This document shows positions 1 to 8,540 of a stretch of 64,000 bases of DNA, piece after piece. Position 1 is the stretch's first letter; each line of letters begins with the position of its first letter. Source of the stretch: Brenneria izadpanahii (GTDB lineage: Bacteria; Pseudomonadota; Gammaproteobacteria; Enterobacterales; Enterobacteriaceae). The notes under the pieces are model-generated. The model was not told the DNA's origin, made no database searches, and saw nothing but the letters and a program-made list of their open reading frames with translations. The DNA is taken from positions 2,976,001-3,040,000 of the forward strand of contig NZ_CP050854.1 of assembly GCF_017569925.1 (NCBI RefSeq). The letters are read 5' to 3'. A program made the position numbers and the translations under genes.

Positions 1-1233
1 CGCTTCGCCAGGTTTAAACCAGTTCAAGGCTTCCATCGCTTCGTTGTTCACCAGCAACGCGACATCATTATGAAAAGAGAGACCGGCCAGCGCGCCGGAA
101 AGGCGGGCAAAATCCGCGCCGATGGTCTGCGCTTCACGGTAGGTCGCGTTAGGCATGAAATCGTGGCTCAACAACCCTTTCCAATAGGTTTCAAACGAGT
201 TATGAATCGAGTGCCAATGCCAGTACGACACCATTTTTGCTCCGCGGGCGATATGGCTAAAAGCCTGAAGACGCAGTTGCCCCGGATAAGGCGTCCACTG
301 TGGGAACCCCTGCGCCTGCGTTTCCAGAACAAAGTAGTTCGCCCCCTGTTTTAAATTGCGCGCGACATCGCCGCCAAACGCAATCTCCCGCCCGGAGAGA
401 TGATCCTGTGAAGGATGATAAATATCCACGCCGGCCACCGTTAACGCTTTAGCCGCGGCGAAATGGTCCACGCGCGGCTGTACGCCGTAAGAGTAGCCGC
501 GCCACTCAAAATCGAAATTATGGGTGATAAACTGATCGTCCCGGGCATATTCCGCCACGATAGCGGCCTGCCATGTCAGATACTCGGTTACCATCCGGCG
601 CTGAAATTTAGCGAACGCACTACCCAAACTGGCATTAATGGTGCTTTCCACCGGGGGAAAATCTTCCCAGCTATCAATACGATTGCTCCAGTAATCCAGC
701 CCAAAATCTCGGTTCATCTTACCAATATCCGGATAACGCGACTTCAGCGAGTCAACAAAACGCCGCTGTATCTCAGGCCCGACGTTATCATAATGTTTGG
801 TTTCGTTATCCAACTGATAGCCGATAATAGCCGGGTGTCGATGCACGTGATCCATCAGGACGCGAATGATATTTTCGGCGTAACGCAAAAATGTCGGGCT
901 CACGATATCCATGATTTGACGGCGGCCATATTTCTCCCGTCCTTGCGCCGTCGTAACCATAACCTCCGGGTGCTTTCTCGCCAGCCAACTGGGAATGGCA
1001 TAGGTCGGCGTGCCGATTATTACGGCTATCCCGGCGGCGTGCATGGCATCCAGAACACGATCTATATGCGTAAAATTATATTCGCCCTCCTGGGGTTCCA
1101 GGGTACTCCATGTTGACTCAGCGATACGGACGACATTAATTCCCGCAGACAACATCAATTCAATATCTTTTTCCATCCGATCCTCTGGCATATATTCGTC
1201 ATAATAAGCGACACCGTAATATAAATCGGCCAT
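1..1233 (-). CDS. GH42 beta-galactosidase, 3' end outside window
   Basis: The minus-strand frame is open from the ATG at 1233 to the window edge (411 codons). Family-42 enzymes hydrolyse terminal beta-galactosides, usually of oligosaccharides, in the cytoplasm. The first 411 residues cover the TIM barrel. The probable acid/base Glu is about residue 144 in IIGYQLDNET, and the probable nucleophile Glu is about residue 304 in YFVLETQ. The start of the following trimerisation domain is visible, and family members run to about 650-700 residues, so roughly 250 are missing. A ribosome site (CCAGGAG read on the minus strand) precedes the ATG. The gene begins 14 bp after the LacY-type symporter, so the two probably form one operon in which imported galactosides are cleaved at once. 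The exact substrate (lactose, galactan fragments) cannot be read from sequence. Confidence 0.88.
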   Translation of the reverse strand, partial: MADLYYGVAYYDEYMPEDRMEKDIELMLSAGINVVRIAESTWSTLEPQEGEYNFTHIDRVLDAMHAAGIAVIIGTPTYAIPSWLARKHPEVMVTTAQGREKYGRRQIMDIVSPTFLRYAENIIRVLMDHVHRHPAIIGYQLDNETKHYDNVGPEIQRRFVDSLKSRYPDIGKMNRDFGLDYWSNRIDSWEDFPPVESTINASLGSAFAKFQRRMVTEYLTWQAAIVAEYARDDQFITHNFDFEWRGYSYGVQPRVDHFAAAKALTVAGVDIYHPSQDHLSGREIAFGGDVARNLKQGANYFVLETQAQGFPQWTPYPGQLRLQAFSHIARGAKMVSYWHWHSIHNSFETYWKGLLSHDFMPNATYREAQTIGADFARLSGALAGLSFHNDVALLVNNEAMEALNWFKPGEA

Positions 1234-1247
1234 TGTATCTCCTGGAG

Positions 1248-2480
1248 TTATTTAGTGAGTACGGCTTGGTTAAGTAATACGCGAGAAGAATCAAGCGTGA
1301 CAAATGAGATGACGGTAAAGAATAATGCGATGCATCCCAGCGCCAGATAACTTTCGGAAAACCCCATACGCTGGTACATATAACCGATCCCGCCGGACAG
1401 AAAAATAGTGCTGAAACTTTTTGAGAACTGAAAACCGATTAAATAAACCGTCGCCGACAACCAGGGGTTAAAATTGGCGGTAATATATTTTAATCCGGCG
1501 ACCAATAAAATTGAACTTTCAAAACCGTGAAGCATCTTGATTGCGCTGATTGAAATCGGTCCTATTGCCCAGGCCGAACCAATAATGCGGAAACTCATGA
1601 TTAACCCGCAATAAAGCAGGGCGTTTTTCGGCCCTATTTTATTGACGAACCAGGGCGCCATAAACATAACCGCCGCATCGAGAAATATTTGCGCCGTCGT
1701 CAGATAGCCGAACACTTCCGCGCCGCGCGCTTTACTGGCGAAGAAATGGCTATAATAAATGGCGAATTGCTGATCATAGGTTTCATAAATCGCCCCCACG
1801 CCCACCATATACATGGCAAAAAACCAAAATTTCTTTAATTTTATCAAGCTCTGGACATCAACCAGGGTGATGGGCGCAGTTTTAGGCAGGCTTTCTTTTG
1901 CTGCGTTCGTTGACGCGGGATGCGTTCTCCAAACGATAAACAGCAAAGCGATCCCCGCCAGACTGGCCATCCAGAAAATATAGTCCTGATTGATCCCATA
2001 AAGTTTACCCGCGGCGAAAGTACCGATTGCCGCCCCAATTCCCCCGAACATTCTGGCCCGGCCGAATTCAAAACCTGATAAACGGCTGACTTTATCAATA
2101 TAAGCCTCACATACGCCGCAGCCCGCGCCGTATGCCATGCCGATGTAAAGCCCGCCCGCGAGCGCCCCCAGAATAACGTTGAATCGCAATAGCGGCGCGA
2201 AAACATAAATCCAATAGGGAGCAAATAACGTGATAATAATTGCCAGCATCCACATCAGGTTTTTTCTGAAAATCAACTTATCGGAAATAAAACCGAATAT
2301 AGGTTGCACGCAAACGGAAAAAATAGCGGTAAACGAATAAACCAAGCCTACATCGGCATAATCAATACCTATTGTTTCCGTCAGCCATAATGAAAGATAG
2401 GGATAACAACATCCCCATCCGATAAAAAAGAAGAGAAAGAACAAACAGCACATTAAGTAGTTTTTTTCTGTGTGAGACAT
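1248..2480 (-). CDS. lacY: LacY-family galactoside:H+ symporter
   Basis: A 410-residue major facilitator protein with about 12 membrane helices, the LacY/RafB/CscB length. Residues important in LacY are present: Glu in VCEAYIDK (about 125), Arg in FEFGRARMFG (about 143), Arg in MSFRIIGS, and the His/Glu pair in LHGFESS corresponding to His322/Glu325 of LacY. It should couple proton entry to uptake of a galactoside or related oligosaccharide across the inner membrane. It is the first gene of a two-gene unit with the GH42 enzyme, and the upstream region has a CRP site and a palindrome. The symbol marks the family; actual specificity could be lactose, melibiose, raffinose or a plant galacto-oligosaccharide. 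Confidence 0.85.
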   Translation of the reverse strand: MSHTEKNYLMCCLFFLFFFIGWGCCYPYLSLWLTETIGIDYADVGLVYSFTAIFSVCVQPIFGFISDKLIFRKNLMWMLAIIITLFAPYWIYVFAPLLRFNVILGALAGGLYIGMAYGAGCGVCEAYIDKVSRLSGFEFGRARMFGGIGAAIGTFAAGKLYGINQDYIFWMASLAGIALLFIVWRTHPASTNAAKESLPKTAPITLVDVQSLIKLKKFWFFAMYMVGVGAIYETYDQQFAIYYSHFFASKARGAEVFGYLTTAQIFLDAAVMFMAPWFVNKIGPKNALLYCGLIMSFRIIGSAWAIGPISISAIKMLHGFESSILLVAGLKYITANFNPWLSATVYLIGFQFSKSFSTIFLSGGIGYMYQRMGFSESYLALGCIALFFTVISFVTLDSSRVLLNQAVLTK

Positions 2481-2533
2481 ATACCTTGCCCCGCTGAAAG
2501 TGGATATTCATGCATTTTCATCAGGCAACTAAC

Positions 2534-2543
2534 TTAGCGCTAA
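2534..2543. promoter_or_regulatory. Palindromic operator candidate for lacY operon
   Basis: TTAGCGCTAA is a perfect 10-bp palindrome about 60 bp upstream of the lacY start. It lies next to a TATA-rich stretch and a TTGACA-like hexamer on the minus strand (around 2545-2577), so it probably overlaps the promoter. A central CG is typical of LacI-family operators. The regulator itself is not in the window. Confidence 0.4.
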
Positions 2544-2607
2544 ATTTATATGCCGATCAGCAGTGTCCTGCTGTCAAATGGCAGAAATCTGCTACGCAAA
2601 CGCTATT

Positions 2608-2623
2608 TGTGAGCGGCTTCACG
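2608..2623 (-). promoter_or_regulatory. CRP-cAMP binding site
   Basis: On the minus strand this reads CGTGA-N6-TCACA, one base from the CRP consensus TGTGA-N6-TCACA. It lies about 130 bp upstream of the lacY start codon, suitable for catabolite activation of the galactoside operon. Confidence 0.7.
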
Positions 2624-2887
2624 CATCCGGTTTTTTCCATAAAAAATGCGTGAATGTAAGGAAAATGGTAAGGAAAATCCGCTGCCGACGGAAAAAATAA
2701 CCGGGCGATGCGCTATTAACGCGTCTTCCGACGCCATGCCGGTTTCCAGGCGAACTCCCCGCCTCAGTAGCTAGACAAAGTCGCGTTATGTCCGTCATCC
2801 CGCGGCTGCGGGCGCAGATTGCGTTAATAATTAATTCATTGATTTAAAAAATTCATGCTAAAACAGACGGGAGATCTATAGGAATGA

Positions 2888-2931
2888 CCGGCTTAATAGT
2901 TCGACGGCGAACCGCCGATCTATAAAGCCGG
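2888..2931 (-). terminator. Compound hairpin downstream of lplA
   Basis: The arms CCGGCTTAATAG (2888-2899) and CTATAAAGCCGG (2920-2931) pair with one mismatch and enclose a smaller GC hairpin. It lies 23 bp past the lplA stop. There is no clear U tract, so it may protect the mRNA 3' end rather than terminate on its own. Confidence 0.4.
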
Positions 2932-2953
2932 ATTACGCTGTGTGGGCGATTAA

Positions 2954-3970
2954 TTAACGAATGCTTTGCGCCAGCCATTCTTCCATTTGCCGCAACTCAC
3001 TTTGCTGTTCCGGAAATTTTTCTATTAATTGCTGACAAATGGCCGCCATATTTTCCGGCCGATATGCCGCGCCGCGCAACGCAACCGCCAGGGCTTCCAG
3101 CGGCGCGGGATTTAAGCTATCGGTAAAAATCTGGCTGCGGACGATAACGCCGCGTTCAACATCAAAATGTAATTCAACGCCGCCCCAGGAGAAACGATTA
3201 TCCAGCAGATGCGTAAAATCCGGCGCCTGTCCGAAATTCCACTCCCAACTGCTCTGACGGGCGAATTGTTCGCTAAATCCCGGCAAATCAGGAAACGCGC
3301 TGGGAGAAATAATCTCAGGTCGGCAGCGTTCGCCGTAATAATCAAAAAAAGCCTGCATCACTGACTGACAGATTTGCTGGTGATCAATCGAGGGTAACAA
3401 TTCGACCAGATTGGCGACCCGTGAGCGCACGGATGTGATGCCCTTCGCCTGTAATTTTTTCACATCGGGATTGAGATAATCGGCTAAACGGCTCAGATCC
3501 GCGTTTAACAGCAGCGTGCCATGATGAAAACCGCGATCTTTGGTTTCCCGGTATGCCGAACCCGATATCTTGCGGATACCATCCGCCCTTTCAATAACCA
3601 GATCGTTACGGCCGGATGCGCTGGCGTTGATCCCCAACTTGGCCAACGCATTAAGAATGATTTGGGTTGACACGCTTTTATCGTATCCGGGCTTACCCGC
3701 CATAAAGGTAAAGCAGGTATTGCCGAGATCGTGAAATACCGCGCCGCCTCCGCTGCTGCGCCGGGCCAGCTTGATACCGTCCTCCTCCATCCTGCGCGTA
3801 TTACACTCTTTCCACGGATTCTGCGCCCGGCCAATTACCACGGTTTCGGCGTTGCGCCATAAAAACAACACCCGTTGCGTCGTCGGCATCTGCCGGAATA
3901 TGCACTCTTCAACCGCCAGATTAAACCATGGATCGAAGGAGTCAGAGATAAGTAAACGCAGAGAGGACAT
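2954..3970 (-). CDS. lplA: Lipoate-protein ligase A
   Basis: Activates scavenged lipoate with ATP and attaches it to lysines of the E2 and GcvH lipoyl domains, in the cytoplasm. The 338 residues equal E. coli LplA in length. The lipoate/adenylate-binding motif [12 protein letters not shown] is near residue 70, the nucleotide/lipoate Lys is in the KISGSAY segment near residue 133, and the C-terminal LplA accessory domain is complete. The ATG is preceded by GGAGC. It stands alone on the minus strand between the galactoside operon and nlpC. Confidence 0.95.
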   Translation of the reverse strand: MSSLRLLISDSFDPWFNLAVEECIFRQMPTTQRVLFLWRNAETVVIGRAQNPWKECNTRRMEEDGIKLARRSSGGGAVFHDLGNTCFTFMAGKPGYDKSVSTQIILNALAKLGINASASGRNDLVIERADGIRKISGSAYRETKDRGFHHGTLLLNADLSRLADYLNPDVKKLQAKGITSVRSRVANLVELLPSIDHQQICQSVMQAFFDYYGERCRPEIISPSAFPDLPGFSEQFARQSSWEWNFGQAPDFTHLLDNRFSWGGVELHFDVERGVIVRSQIFTDSLNPAPLEALAVALRGAAYRPENMAAICQQLIEKFPEQQSELRQMEEWLAQSIR

Positions 3971-3994
3971 AAATGCTCCGTACTCTATTCCCTT

Positions 3995-4084
3995 TATATT
4001 TCAAGCCGCACGGACGTTGCTTTATCCCTCGTCCCATCTTCCGGCCTGGTTAGGGGCCGCCTTCCTGCAACTCGACTTATTTAG
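3995..4084. repeat. Copy of a dispersed intergenic repeat
   Basis: The 141-bp gap between lplA and nlpC has TATATTTCAAGCCGCACGG at its left and, on the minus strand, CTAAATAAGTCGAGTTGCAG at its right. The second resembles CTAAATAATTCAAGCTGCGG at 61929, and a degenerate copy is at 16311-16336. Such TTCAAG-TGCAGG-AAGGCGGC intergenic repeats are widespread in this group of enterobacteria (recollection, not searched). Confidence 0.5.
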
Positions 4085-4111
4085 AGCATAGAGATCAGTA
4101 AGATAGAAAAA

Positions 4112-4582
4112 TCAGATACGGCGGGCTTGCCAGTAGGCCCGTTTCCAGTAAACATTTTCCAATGATGACCGGATGACGCCCTGGCTGGTGGAAGCATGGA
4201 TAAACTGGTCGTCTTTATCATAGATCCCCACATGAAGACCGCTACCGCCGCTGCCCGTTTTGAAAAAGACCAGATCGCCAGGCAACAGGTCATCGCGATC
4301 GACCCGTTCCCCCACTTCAGTCTGCGCCTCCGTCGAGCGCGGCAACTGCATGCCGAACCGATCGCGGAACGTCAGATAGACAAAGCCCGAGCAATCAATG
4401 CCGCGACGATCCAACCCGCCATAACGATAAGGCGTTCGATACCATTGGCGTAGTTGGTCGTTCAACTGCGCAATCACCATAATCGGATCGCTTAGACGCG
4501 GGTTCGGCGGCAGGTTTTTATGACTGCTGCACCCCGCCAATATCAAGCATGCCAACACCAACCCATGTTTTAAACGTATCAT
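4112..4582 (-). CDS. nlpC: NlpC/P60 family lipoprotein endopeptidase
   Basis: A 156-residue lipoprotein with signal peptide and lipobox LILAGC (Cys18), followed by an NlpC/P60 cysteine peptidase domain. The catalytic Cys is about residue 64 in GIDCSGF, with His about 117 in GLHVGIY and His about 129 in FIHAS. Relatives cut peptide cross-links or stems of peptidoglycan in the periplasm; the precise role of NlpC is less clear. It is the last gene of the btuC-btuE-btuD-nlpC block, the same order as in E. coli, and begins 143 bp after btuD. Confidence 0.93.
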   Translation of the reverse strand: MIRLKHGLVLACLILAGCSSHKNLPPNPRLSDPIMVIAQLNDQLRQWYRTPYRYGGLDRRGIDCSGFVYLTFRDRFGMQLPRSTEAQTEVGERVDRDDLLPGDLVFFKTGSGGSGLHVGIYDKDDQFIHASTSQGVIRSSLENVYWKRAYWQARRI

Positions 4583-4725
4583 GCGTTTTTACCTGAAAAT
4601 CGCCGGTTGATGCAGAAAACCAACGGATAGTATCTATCAGAATGATATGCCTGCTTAATTTAGCGTTGAAAGGGAGCGACTGGCAAGTAAAGGCGATGTT
4701 TCCTGATGTTTCGTCACACCAGCGT

Positions 4726-5499
4726 TCAGGCGCGGCGGGTTATCACCCAGTGCCGCCCATCAACCATACAGCGCTGGAAATCGACGCCGAACACCGGCGA
4801 CAGCGTTTCCGGTTGCATCACGTCATCGGTAGCGCCCTGCGCCACCAGCCTCCCGCCGGACATCAGCCAGATGGCGTCGGCATGATGCAGGCTGTGGTTG
4901 AGATCGTGGGCGCAGACGATAACGGTTAACCCTGACTGACAAAGCAAATTGAGCAAATCGTCCAGGGCCACCTGCTGCGCAATATCCAGACTGTTGGCCG
5001 GTTCATCCAGCAATAGCAACCGCCCGTGGGGATTGGCAGTCGGCCAAATCTGCAAAAGCGTGGCGGCCAGCCTGACGCGTTGCCATTCCCCGCCGGACAG
5101 TTGGGTCAACGGACGCGCCAGCTTGTCCGTCAGCATCAGCCGGTCCGTCAGAAAATCGACGGCGTCGGCGATAACCGATTCGCCGCTCATCGGCGGCTGA
5201 TGCAACCTTAGATACTGAAACACCGGCATCATCGCCGCCGGCGGCTGCTGTTGAGCCAGATAGGCTCTATGCAGCGCCAGCTCGCGCGCAGGCCACGCCG
5301 ACAGCGGCCTGCCGGACAGATAAACATCCCCCTCTCCGGCCAGCATACCGGCGATCCTGCTCAGCAACGTGCTTTTTCCCGCGCCGTTCGGGCCAATAAT
5401 ATGCAGCAACTGACCGGCGCGACACTGCGCGTCGATCGCGGAAAGGCGGGGAAACGCGGCGGCCTGCCGCAGCCGCAGCAAAGGGGAAGATGACGGCAT
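4726..5499 (-). CDS. btuD: Vitamin B12 ABC transporter ATP-binding protein
   Basis: ATPase subunit of the BtuCDF cobalamin importer. The 257 residues contain Walker A GPNGAGKST (about 36-44), the Q-loop region with AQQQPP, the ABC signature LSGGEWQR, Walker B LLLLDEP and the switch His in VCAHDLNH. It sits on the cytoplasmic face and drives BtuC. Only 6 bp separate it from btuE upstream, so the two are co-transcribed. The periplasmic partner BtuF is not in the window. Confidence 0.95.
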   Translation of the reverse strand: MPSSSPLLRLRQAAAFPRLSAIDAQCRAGQLLHIIGPNGAGKSTLLSRIAGMLAGEGDVYLSGRPLSAWPARELALHRAYLAQQQPPAAMMPVFQYLRLHQPPMSGESVIADAVDFLTDRLMLTDKLARPLTQLSGGEWQRVRLAATLLQIWPTANPHGRLLLLDEPANSLDIAQQVALDDLLNLLCQSGLTVIVCAHDLNHSLHHADAIWLMSGGRLVAQGATDDVMQPETLSPVFGVDFQRCMVDGRHWVITRRA

Positions 5500-5505
5500 A
5501 AATCG

Positions 5506-6057
5506 TTACTCTGCCAGCGCCGCTTCAATGGCGTCGACGATGGTTGAGTCATCAGGGGCGAGATCGGGAGCAAAGCGTTGGGTCACGCGGCCATCGCGGG
5601 CGACCAGGAACTTTTCAAAATTCCACAAGATATCTTCCGGATTAGCCGGCTTACGGCCCTTATTAACCAGGCGGGCATAAAATCCGCTCAGCAATGAATT
5701 GGTGGCCTTAGGCTGTTCGCGAATCAACAGCTGATACAGCGGATGACGGTTCGCGCCGTTAACTTCGATCTTGCTGAACATCGGAAACTGGACGCCAAAT
5801 GTCGTACGGCAAAATTCCTGGATCTCTGCTTCACTGCCCGGTTCTTGACCGGCAAACTCATTCGACGGGAACCCCAGCACCACCAATCCCCGATCGCGAT
5901 AGGTTTCGTAAATTTTTTCCAATGCGTCATACTGCTTGGTCAAGCCGCATTTTGACGCGACGTTGACGATTAACGCCACCTTGCCCTGATAGGGCGCAAG
6001 CGTCGTATCTTGTCCATCGATGGTTTTCAGCGGAATGGCGTAGATTTCATTACTCAT
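5506..6057 (-). CDS. btuE: Glutathione peroxidase-like thiol peroxidase
   Basis: A 183-residue glutathione-peroxidase-fold enzyme, the length of E. coli BtuE, which reduces peroxides mainly with thioredoxin and is not needed for B12 uptake. The peroxidatic Cys is Cys37 in NVASKCGLT, followed by the family WNFEKFLV block. The usual FPCNQF motif reads FPSNEF (Ser65), while Cys83 in EFCRTTFG is kept. The ATG at 6057 is preferred because GAGGG lies 8 bp upstream and it matches the family length; the frame stays open 15 codons further without support. It lies between btuC and btuD, as in E. coli. Confidence 0.93.
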   Translation of the reverse strand: MSNEIYAIPLKTIDGQDTTLAPYQGKVALIVNVASKCGLTKQYDALEKIYETYRDRGLVVLGFPSNEFAGQEPGSEAEIQEFCRTTFGVQFPMFSKIEVNGANRHPLYQLLIREQPKATNSLLSGFYARLVNKGRKPANPEDILWNFEKFLVARDGRVTQRFAPDLAPDDSTIVDAIEAALAE

Positions 6058-6120
6058 CGTCTTGACCCTCTTGATCCTGTGAGAATGGAGGCCGGCAGCC
6101 ATTTCTGGCTGTGCGGCAGG

Positions 6121-7122
6121 CTAGATCCTGTTACGTAACAACAGCCAGATAAAGCACGGCGCCCCCAGCGTAGCGGTAACGACGCCGATAGGCAATTCAG
6201 CGGAAGAGAGCGCGACCCGCGCCACGGTGTCGGCCAACATAAGAATCGAGCCGCCGGCCAGCGCGCAGCCGGTTAACGAATAACGCTGATCGGTGAGTCC
6301 GCACAAGCGCAGCATGTGCGGGATAATCAAACCGACAAAGCCGATCACCCCCGCCAGCGCAACGCTCAGCCCGACCAACGCGCCGATAACCAATACCAAC
6401 ATGTTGCGCCAGTAATAAACCGATACCCCCAGTTGACGAGCCTGCGTCTCGCCCAGCGCCAGCCAGTTGAGCACTTTCCCCTGACCGCTCAGCCACAGGA
6501 TAAATGGCGTCAGCGCCAGCATCAGCCAACCATGCCGCCAGTCAATCCCGCTGAATCCGCCCATCATCCAGTACATTAACTGCCGCAAATCCAGGCTGGT
6601 GCTGAAATAGACCGCCCAGGTCATGACCGCGCTACAGATAATGCCCAACGAAACGCCGATCAGCAGCAAACGCGCATTGGAAACATGCCGGCGGGCGAAA
6701 TGCAGCAGCAGAAAGGTGATCAGCAACGCGCCGGCAATGGCGCTCAGGCTTAAGACCCATATCGGCAGCATTCCCTGCCCCAGTAATACCGAAAGGACCA
6801 GCGCGACGCCCGCGCCGTTGGCTACTCCCAGCAATCCCGGCTCGGCCAGCGGATTATCAAATATCGACTGCATCACGGCGCCGGACATCGCCAGGCTGGC
6901 TCCCACCAGCAGTACCGCCAATGTTCTGGGAAAACGCAATTGCCAGACGAAGATGCGTTGCGAGTCATCCAGCCAGTCAGGCGGCCAGATCCAGCGGTCG
7001 CCGGCGCACAGCGCGATCGTCAGCATAAATAACGTCAGGAAAAACAGCAGGATCAAACGCTGGCGGTCATGAACGCGCTGCTGTCGTTTTAACTCGGTAT
7101 ATCCCAAATTCAAAGGCTGCAT
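6121..7122 (-). CDS. btuC: Vitamin B12 ABC transporter permease
   Basis: Membrane subunit of the cobalamin importer BtuCDF. The 333 residues are predicted to form about ten helices of the FecCD type. Family blocks are visible: [26 protein letters not shown] near residue 80-105 (abridged) and the cytoplasmic coupling segment [13 protein letters not shown]. First gene of the btuC-E-D-nlpC operon. It starts about 20 bp after an intrinsic terminator located in its leader, which suggests attenuation or a separate upstream RNA. Confidence 0.94.
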   Translation of the reverse strand: MQPLNLGYTELKRQQRVHDRQRLILLFFLTLFMLTIALCAGDRWIWPPDWLDDSQRIFVWQLRFPRTLAVLLVGASLAMSGAVMQSIFDNPLAEPGLLGVANGAGVALVLSVLLGQGMLPIWVLSLSAIAGALLITFLLLHFARRHVSNARLLLIGVSLGIICSAVMTWAVYFSTSLDLRQLMYWMMGGFSGIDWRHGWLMLALTPFILWLSGQGKVLNWLALGETQARQLGVSVYYWRNMLVLVIGALVGLSVALAGVIGFVGLIIPHMLRLCGLTDQRYSLTGCALAGGSILMLADTVARVALSSAELPIGVVTATLGAPCFIWLLLRNRI

Positions 7123-7701
7123 AATCCATCCGAGACAACAGAAAAAGCGCCTGTCCCGACAGGCGCCTGCGCTATGGCGACCGATTTTAGCTATCGCTTT
7201 CGCGCCTGGTCTTGCTTACCTGCCGCTGCCGGCGGCGAAAGCGAAACGGGCGTTCTAAACGCCAGCGGCGTTCCGTGTGCGCGCGTTGATATTTGCCATG
7301 CCGCAATCGCCGGAATATCAACTACGCTTAGTCATATGAGAATATCTCTCATTAGCTTCGTCTGGCGATACGCCTCCCCCATGCTTACATGAGGATAACG
7401 GTATGCTGACTTTCTTGCGTCGCATGATGCGCAGAGATAATCCATGCCCCCCACGCTCCGCGCCCCAGACGACGGCGACTTGCCGCTGCCATGAGAGCGA
7501 GTTCTGTTTCTTTAATCACTCGGCGACGTTTGCTTTCGATCAGGTCAACGAATGCGAACTTAGCGCGCCGCAGCGAAAAGAAAAAACAGAGAGCGAACAG
7601 CGCCGCTGACCGCTGACGCGAAGAGCCGGCTCTTCGCCGGCGCGGGGATCGTCCCCAAACCGACGAAACGGATCCCGCGCGCACCGGAATAATCGTTTTT
7701 A
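7123..7701 (-). other. Structured btuC leader and cobB 3' flank
   Basis: No firm gene is seen in 579 bases. Between 7142 and 7352 there are three hairpins on the minus strand: GTTGATATT/AATATCAAC arms at 7285-7293/7314-7322, GCGAAAGCG/CGCTTTCGC arms at 7195-7203/7235-7243 enclosing a smaller GC hairpin, and the terminator. A 17-bp palindrome (ATGAGA-N5-TCTCAT) is at 7336-7352. Conserved cobalamin-riboswitch elements were looked for and not found. A minus-strand frame at 7385-7684 has only a GTG start, no ribosome site and Arg-rich low-complexity content, so it is not called. AAGAGCCGGCTCTT (7621-7634) is a palindrome. Confidence 0.5.
7142..7166 (-). terminator. Intrinsic terminator in the btuC leader
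   Basis: The minus strand reads GCGCCTGTC-GG-GACAGGCGC followed by TTTTT: a 9-bp GC-rich stem with a U tract. It ends only 20 bp before the btuC ATG. It could end an upstream transcript or act as an attenuator of the btu operon. Confidence 0.8.
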
Positions 7702-8529
7702 CTATTCGCCGCTCTTGCGGTGGGCCAGACAGCCACTGACAAATTTAGGCACGACAACGCTGGCCGGACCGTAGTTTTTTTCGTCAAACAGGCTCTCCAC
7801 CTGGCTGGGTTCAAGGTTGAGCTCAACCGTGTAGGCGCCGTGCGCGCGGGCTTCCTGCACAAAACCGGCGGCGGGATAGACATGCCCGGACGTGCCGATA
7901 GCAATAAAATAGTCCGCCTGCGACAGCGCTTGATAAATTTTATCCATTTCCAGCGGCATTTCGCCAAACCACACGATATGCGGACGTAAAGGCGCTGGAA
8001 ACTGGCAACAGTGGCAACGATCGTCGACGGAGAGATCGCCCGTCCAGTCAACGACTTGCCCGCTTCGGCAGCAACGCGCTTTCAGCAACTCGCCGTGCAT
8101 ATGTACAATGCGCCGGCTGCCGGCGCGTTCATGCAGGTTATCGATATTTTGCGTGACGAGTAAAAAATTGTCCCCCAGCGACTCCTCCAAACTCGCCAGC
8201 GCCAGGTGAGCCGCATTGGGCTTGATTTCCGGCTGCTGCAACTGGCGGCGGCGCGCATTATAGAACGCCTGCACCAGTTCAGGATCGCGCTGGAAACCCT
8301 CAGGGGTCGCGACATCCTCAACCCGGTGCTCTTCCCACAGGCCGTCTGCCGCGCGAAAGGTTCGAATGCCTGACTCCGCGGAAACGCCCGCCCCGGTTAA
8401 AACAACAACTCGTGGTTTTTTCACTTCTGTTACCGCCAGATAATCTCGGTGGAAAATACGTGCTCGCAGACGCTGCTGACGCATTCGTTTCCCTTTATGA
8501 AAACGTCCTAACCGTTGATGCGAATGCAT
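7702..8529 (-). CDS. cobB: NAD-dependent protein deacylase (sirtuin)
   Basis: Removes acetyl and succinyl groups from protein lysines using NAD, in the cytoplasm. The 275 residues include the Arg-rich N-terminal extension of the long CobB form. NAD-binding [14 protein letters not shown] is about residues 46-59, Tyr90/Arg93 match the desuccinylase residues, TQNID is near 127, the catalytic His is 145 in HMHGE, and zinc cysteines lie near 153 and 172-175. A GTG at codon 36, just before [12 protein letters not shown], corresponds to the short-form start known in E. coli and might also be used here. It follows nagK by 11 bp, the usual enterobacterial order. Confidence 0.95.
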   Translation of the reverse strand: MHSHQRLGRFHKGKRMRQQRLRARIFHRDYLAVTEVKKPRVVVLTGAGVSAESGIRTFRAADGLWEEHRVEDVATPEGFQRDPELVQAFYNARRRQLQQPEIKPNAAHLALASLEESLGDNFLLVTQNIDNLHERAGSRRIVHMHGELLKARCCRSGQVVDWTGDLSVDDRCHCCQFPAPLRPHIVWFGEMPLEMDKIYQALSQADYFIAIGTSGHVYPAAGFVQEARAHGAYTVELNLEPSQVESLFDEKNYGPASVVVPKFVSGCLAHRKSGE

Positions 8530-8540
8530 ATCTGCTCCTG

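Larger units (their letters stand above)
2481..2953. other. Intergenic region between lacY and lplA
   Basis: There is no convincing gene in these 473 bases. The region holds the control sites of the lacY operon (operator-like palindrome and CRP site, listed separately) and a compound hairpin just downstream of lplA. The middle, about 2630-2880, is AT-rich with no recognisable feature. Confidence 0.7.

Noticed and set aside
7123-7400. Cobalamin riboswitch before btuC
   Set aside because: The B12-box and core motifs were looked for on the minus strand and not found; an ACCTGCC match lies on the wrong strand.
7385-7684. 99-residue minus-strand frame downstream of cobB
   Set aside because: It has a GTG start without ribosome site and Arg/Ala-rich low-complexity content; part of it is the hairpin-rich leader flank. 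A real small gene cannot be fully excluded.
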